Assembly (NCBI GenBank): GCA_032718475.1
Contig: JAUCBJ010001915.1
Span: 1-36,757, forward strand
Length of the DNA stretch: 36,757 bases
Reading direction: 5' to 3'
From: Nemertoderma westbladi
Taxonomy: Eukaryota > Xenacoelomorpha > Nemertodermatida > Nemertodermatidae
The position numbers and the translations under genes are program-made. Positions 31,301-36,757 of the stretch are shown in pieces (the stretch's first letter is position 1; each line of letters opens with the position of its first letter). The notes below the pieces were generated by a model. The model had not been told where the DNA came from and searched no databases. It worked only from the letters and a program-made list of their open reading frames with translations.

Positions 31301-34300
31301 TAAGGGAACCGTTTAATGTACGCAGACGACCTACAAGGTAGTAAGGGAACCGTTTAATGTACGCAGACGACCTACAAGGTAGTAAGGGAACCGTTTAATG
31401 TACGCAGACGACCTACAAGGTAGTAAGGGAACCGTTTAATGTACGCAGACGACCTACAAGGTAGTAAGGGAACCGTTTAATGTACGCAGACGACCTACAA
31501 GGTAGTAAGGGAACCGTTTAATGTACGCAGACGACCTACAAGGTAGTAAGGGAACCGTTTAATGTACGCAGACGACCTACAAGGTAGTAAGGGAACCGTT
31601 TAATGTACGCAGACGACCTACAAGGTAGTAAGGGAACCGTTTAATGTACGCAGACGACCTACAAGGTAGTAAGGGAACCGTTTAATGTACGCAGACGACC
31701 TACAAGGTAGTAAGGGAACCGTTTAATGTACGGAGACGACCTACAAGGTAGTAAGGGAACCGTTTAATGTACGCAGACGACCTACAAGGTAGTAAGGGAA
31801 CCGTTTAATGTACGCAGACGACCTACAAGGTAGTAAGGGAACCGTTTAATGTACGCAGACGACCTACAAGGTAGTAAGGGAACCGTTTAATGTACGCAGA
31901 CGACCTACAAGGTAGTAAGGGAACCGTTTAATGTACGCAGACGACCTACAAGGTAGTAAGGGAACCGTTTAATGTACGCAGACGACCTACAAGGTAGTAA
32001 GGGAACCGTTTAATGTACGGAGACGACCTACAAGGTAGTAAGGGAACCGTTTAATGTACGCAGACGACCTACAAGGTAGTAAGGGAACCGTTTAATGTAC
32101 GCAGACGACCTACAAGGTAGTAAGGGAACCGTTTAATGTACGCAGACGACCTACAAGGTAGTAAGGGAACCGTTTAATGTACGCAGACGACCTACAAGGT
32201 AGTAAGGGAACCGTTTAATGTACGCAGACGACCTACAAGGTAGTAAGGGAACCGTTTAATGTACGCAGACGACCTACAAGGTAGTAAGGGAACCGTTTAA
32301 TGTACGCAGACGACCTACAAGGTAGTAAGGGAACCGTTTAATGTACGCAGACGACCTACAAGGTAGTAAGGGAACCGTTTAATGTACGGAGACGACCTAC
32401 AAGGTAGTAAGGGAACCGTTTAATGTACGCAGACGACCTACAAGGTAGTAAGGGAACCGTTTAATGTACGCAGACGACCTACAAGGTAGTAAGGGAACCG
32501 TTTAATGTACGCAGACGACCTACAAGGTAGTAAGGGAACCGTTTAATGTACGCAGACGACCTACAAGGTAGTAAGGGAACCGTTTAATGTACGCAGACGA
32601 CCTACAAGGTAGTAAGGGAACCGTTTAATGTACGCAGACGACCTACAAGGTAGTAAGGGAACCGTTTAATGTACGGAGACGACCTACAAGGTAGTAAGGG
32701 AACCGTTTAATGTACGCAGACGACCTACAAGGTAGTAAGGGAACCGTTTAATGTACGCAGACGACCTACAAGGTAGTAAGGGAACCGTTTAATGTACGCA
32801 GACGACCTACAAGGTAGTAAGGGAACCGTTTAATGTACGCAGACGACCTACAAGGTAGTAAGGGAACCGTTTAATGTACGCAGACGACCTACAAGGTAGT
32901 AAGGGAACCGTTTAATGTACGCAGACGACCTACAAGGTAGTAAGGGAACCGTTTAATGTACGCAGACGACCTACAAGGTAGTAAGGGAACCGTTTAATGT
33001 ACGGAGACGACCTACAAGGTAGTAAGGGAACCGTTTAATGTACGCAGACGACCTACAAGGTAGTAAGGGAACCGTTTAATGTACGCAGACGACCTACAAG
33101 GTAGTAAGGGAACCGTTTAATGTACGGAGACGACCTACAAGGTAGTAAGGGAACCGTTTAATGTACGGAGACGACCTACAAGGTAGTAAGGGAACCGTTT
33201 AATGTACGCAGACGACCTACAAGGTAGTAAGGGAACCGTTTAATGTACGGAGACGACCTACAAGGTAGTAAGGGAACCGTTTAATGTACGCAGACGACCT
33301 ACAAGGTAGTAAGGGAACCGTTTAATGTACGGAGACGACCTACAAGGTAGTAAGGGAACCGTTTAATGTACGCAGACGACCTACAAGGTAGTAAGGGAAC
33401 CGTTTAATGTACGCAGACGACCTACAAGGTAGTAAGGGAACCGTTTAATGTACGGAGACGACCTACAAGGTAGTAAGGGAACCGTTTAATGTACGCAGAC
33501 GACCTACAAGGTAGTAAGGGAACCGTTTAATGTACGCAGACGACCTACAAGGTAGTAAGGGAACCGTTTAATGTACGCAGACGACCTACAAGGTAGTAAG
33601 GGAACCGTTTAATGTACGGAGACGACCTACAAGGTAGTAAGGGAACCGTTTAATGTACGCAGACGACCTACAAGGTAGTAAGGGAACCGTTTAATGTACG
33701 GAGACGACCTACAAGGTAGTAAGGGAACCGTTTAATGTACGCAGACGACCTACAAGGTAGTAAGGGAACCGTTTAATGTACGCAGACGACCTACAAGGTA
33801 GTAAGGGAACCGTTTAATGTACGCAGACGACCTACAAGGTAGTAAGGGAACCGTTTAATGTACGCAGACGACCTACAAGGTAGTAAGGGAACCGTTTAAT
33901 GTACGCAGACGACCTACAAGGTAGTAAGGGAACCGTTTAATGTACGCAGACGACCTACAAGGTAGTAAGGGAACCGTTTAATGTACGCAGACGACCTACA
34001 AGGTAGTAAGGGAACCGTTTAATGTACGGAGACGACCTACAAGGTAGTAAGGGAACCGTTTAATGTACGCAGACGACCTACAAGGTAGTAAGGGAACCGT
34101 TTAATGTACGGAGACGACCTACAAGGTAGTAAGGGAACCGTTTAATGTACGCAGACGACCTACAAGGTAGTAAGGGAACCGTTTAATGTACGCAGACGAC
34201 CTACAAGGTAGTAAGGGAACCGTTTAATGTACGCAGACGACCTACAAGGTAGTAAGGGAACCGTTTAATGTACGCAGACGACCTACAAGGTAGTAAGGGA

Positions 34301-36300
34301 ACCGTTTAATGTACGGAGACGACCTACAAGGTAGTAAGGGAACCGTTTAATGTACGCAGACGACCTACAAGGTAGTAAGGGAACCGTTTAATGTACGGAG
34401 ACGACCTACAAGGTAGTAAGGGAACCGTTTAATGTACGCAGACGACCTACAAGGTAGTAAGGGAACCGTTTAATGTACGCAGACGACCTACAAGGTAGTA
34501 AGGGAACCGTTTAATGTACGCAGACGACCTACAAGGTAGTAAGGGAACCGTTTAATGTACGGAGACGACCTACAAGGTAGTAAGGGAACCGTTTAATGTA
34601 CGCAGACGACCTACAAGGTAGTAAGGGAACCGTTTAATGTACGGAGACGACCTACAAGGTAGTAAGGGAACCGTTTAATGTACGCAGACGACCTACAAGG
34701 TAGTAAGGGAACCGTTTAATGTACGCAGACGACCTACAAGGTAGTAAGGGAACCGTTTAATGTACGCAGACGACCTACAAGGTAGTAAGGGAACCGTTTA
34801 ATGTACGCAGACGACCTACAAGGTAGTAAGGGAACCGTTTAATGTACGCAGACGACCTACAAGGTAGTAAGGGAACCGTTTAATGTACGCAGACGACCTA
34901 CAAGGTAGTAAGGGAACCGTTTAATGTACGCAGACGACCTACAAGGTAGTAAGGGAACCGTTTAATGTACGCAGACGACCTACAAGGTAGTAAGGGAACC
35001 GTTTAATGTACGGAGACGACCTACAAGGTAGTAAGGGAACCGTTTAATGTACGCAGACGACCTACAAGGTAGTAAGGGAACCGTTTAATGTACGCAGACG
35101 ACCTACAAGGTAGTAAGGGAACCGTTTAATGTACGGAGACGACCTACAAGGTAGTAAGGGAACCGTTTAATGTACGCAGACGACCTACAAGGTAGTAAGG
35201 GAACCGTTTAATGTACGCAGACGACCTACAAGGTAGTAAGGGAACCGTTTAATGTACGCAGACGACCTACAAGGTAGTAAGGGAACCGTTTAATGTACGC
35301 AGACGACCTACAAGGTAGTAAGGGAACCGTTTAATGTACGCAGACGACCTACAAGGTAGTAAGGGAACCGTTTAATGTACGCAGACGACCTACAAGGTAG
35401 TAAGGGAACCGTTTAATGTACGCAGACGACCTACAAGGTAGTAAGGGAACCGTTTAATGTACGGAGACGACCTACAAGGTAGTAAGGGAACCGTTTAATG
35501 TACGCAGACGACCTACAAGGTAGTAAGGGAACCGTTTAATGTACGCAGACGACCTACAAGGTAGTAAGGGAACCGTTTAATGTACGCAGACGACCTACAA
35601 GGTAGTAAGGGAACCGTTTAATGTACGGAGACGACCTACAAGGTAGTAAGGGAACCGTTTAATGTACGCAGACGACCTACAAGGTAGTAAGGGAACCGTT
35701 TAATGTACGGAGACGACCTACAAGGTAGTAAGGGAACCGTTTAATGTACGCAGACGACCTACAAGGTAGTAAGGGAACCGTTTAATGTACGCAGACGACC
35801 TACAAGGTAGTAAGGGAACCGTTTAATGTACGCAGACGACCTACAAGGTAGTAAGGGAACCGTTTAATGTACGGAGACGACCTACAAGGTAGTAAGGGAA
35901 CCGTTTAATGTACGCAGACGACCTACAAGGTAGTAAGGGAACCGTTTAATGTACGCAGACGACCTACAAGGTAGTAAGGGAACCGTTTAATGTACGCAGA
36001 CGACCTACAAGGTAGTAAGGGAACCGTTTAATGTACGCAGACGACCTACAAGGTAGTAAGGGAACCGTTTAATGTACGCAGACGACCTACAAGGTAGTAA
36101 GGGAACCGTTTAATGTACGGAGACGACCTACAAGGTAGTAAGGGAACCGTTTAATGTACGCAGACGACCTACAAGGTAGTAAGGGAACCGTTTAATGTAC
36201 GCAGACGACCTACAAGGTAGTAAGGGAACCGTTTAATGTACGCAGACGACCTACAAGGTAGTAAGGGAACCGTTTAATGTACGCAGACGACCTACGTTAC
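22350..36300. repeat. 41-bp satellite, right block, about 340 copies
   Basis: The unit is the same as in the left block. After about 22760 the copies are nearly invariant apart from one position (TACGCAGACG versus TACGGAGACG), with GACGTAC in place of GACCTAC in some, and a one-base insertion (GTAGTGAAGGG) near 30315. Two early copies, at about 22360 and 22810, share GTTAGGGAACC and AATGGACGC. The block ends CCTACGTTAC at 36300. The 9-mer GTAACGTAG at 18279-18287 is the exact reverse complement of CTACGTTAC at 36292-36300, so the whole array with its hAT insert is bracketed by a short inverted repeat. No ORF longer than one unit persists except micro-ORFs. Confidence 0.95.
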
Positions 36301-36499
36301 CTAGGCTGTTAATGCACACAGCAGAGTTGAAACAGACACCTGGTTTTATAATCCCAGTTAACCTACCCGGATAATTATTTTGGAAAATACCGGAGACCAG
36401 AACCAGAGAGTTTGCTTATTTTTGTGCTTACAATAAATAGATTATAGCAGAAAGGGGTACGTTTGAATATATGAACTGATTCCTGTATGATTAGACTCA
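36301..36499. other. non-coding flank of the satellite, no exon seen
   Basis: On the minus strand I looked for an upstream PKD-coding exon ending next to the array. The sequence CAGCCTAG followed by GTAACG resembles a splice donor, but the adjacent sequence does not translate to PKD-like protein in any frame. The intron of the KIAA0319-like gene probably continues beyond the window. Confidence 0.5.
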
Positions 36500-36610
36500 G
36501 GGGGCGTTCATAAAGTATGTCACGCACTAGGGGGGGGGGGGGGGGGGGGGGGGGGCTTAGAGCTTGCGTGACATTTTGTGACAGAGGGGTGGAGGGGGGT
36601 GTCCACTTTT
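36500..36610. repeat. MITE-like hairpin with a 26-base G tract
   Basis: ATGTCACGCA (36517-36526) is the exact reverse complement of TGCGTGACAT (36565-36574), enclosing a run of 26 G (36530-36555). The flanking GGGGGCGTTCATAAAG and TTTTGTGACAGAGGGG text resembles a dispersed element I have seen in many invertebrate genomes (recall, not a search). The element ends are not defined and the exact G count is prone to sequencing error. Confidence 0.55.
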
Positions 36611-36757
36611 GTGACGGTCACGGCGATGTTCTATGCTTTAACGTTATTAGCTTGGCTTTGACTTTCACACATGTGTAGAAGAGTGGGTAACTTTAAGGAC
36701 AAAACAATAAACTCAATAACATTTGAGTAAGTAAATCGATTAAATTGAGTAGGACAT
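36611..36757. other. AT-rich non-coding edge
   Basis: No supported feature is seen in the last 150 bases. Confidence 0.5.

Noticed and set aside
11006-36300. CRISPR array
   Set aside because: The units are directly adjacent with no unique spacers, the genome is animal, and there are no cas genes.
18279-36300. Telomeric or rDNA spacer repeat
   Set aside because: The 41-bp unit has no telomere-like motif and no rRNA sequence is adjacent; it lies inside a protein gene intron.
36285-36320. Splice donor (CCTAG followed by GTAACG on the minus strand) at the far array edge
   Set aside because: The sequence upstream does not read as PKD or other KIAA0319-like protein in any frame, so no exon is supported.

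Overview
The window is a piece of an AT-rich invertebrate animal genome. It holds an intron-containing gene for a KIAA0319/KIAA0319L-type membrane protein, a GTSF1-like CHHC zinc-finger protein, a Ty3/gypsy-type retrotransposon, a hAT-type DNA transposon and very large satellite arrays. No prokaryotic, phage or plasmid features are present. The species cannot be fixed from this sequence.

Layout. 1-1385: the 3' end of a Ty3/gypsy element (integrase C-terminus, polypurine tract, 3' LTR with TGTAGT/ACTACA ends). 1386-4620: a repeat nest with a 34-bp minisatellite (about 30 copies), a fold-back element with arms of about 200 bp and a C16 run, eight copies of a 14-mer GTAATTCCGTAACG in both orientations, and a 165-codon ORF of uncertain status. 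4621-8277: AT-rich non-coding DNA with several inverted repeats, a MITE-like element and a tRNA-like relic between inverted repeats. 8278-8541 (minus): a compact two-finger GTSF1-like protein, a family that works with Piwi in transposon silencing. 8542-11005: AT-rich DNA with microsatellites and a 32-bp perfect palindrome. 11006-16920: a satellite of about 5.9 kb made of 20/21-bp units with higher-order structure. 16911-18276 (minus): the last coding exon of the KIAA0319-like gene. 18279-36300: about 18 kb of a 41-bp satellite (about 406 copies) filling the upstream intron, split once by a 1351-bp non-autonomous hAT element with perfect 8-bp target duplications. 36301-36757: non-coding DNA with a MITE-like G-tract hairpin.

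Main point of interest. The last exon of the KIAA0319-like gene is an island between two unrelated satellites, and both exon edges lie inside satellite-like sequence. The stop codon falls in a diverged 20-bp unit, and the splice acceptor aligns with the 41-bp unit (about 21 of 25 bases with one gap). The arrays may therefore have grown from, or up to, the functional edges of the exon. The 41-bp unit also encodes a chain of overlapping 13-residue micro-ORFs (TAATG stop/start) with a Y-x-D-D motif, which is probably coincidental. The array holds both an hAT-filled site and a matching empty site about 0.5 kb away.

Limits. Copy numbers come from array length divided by unit length. Family names come from motif recognition without database searches. 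Long arrays of near-identical units are prone to assembly error.
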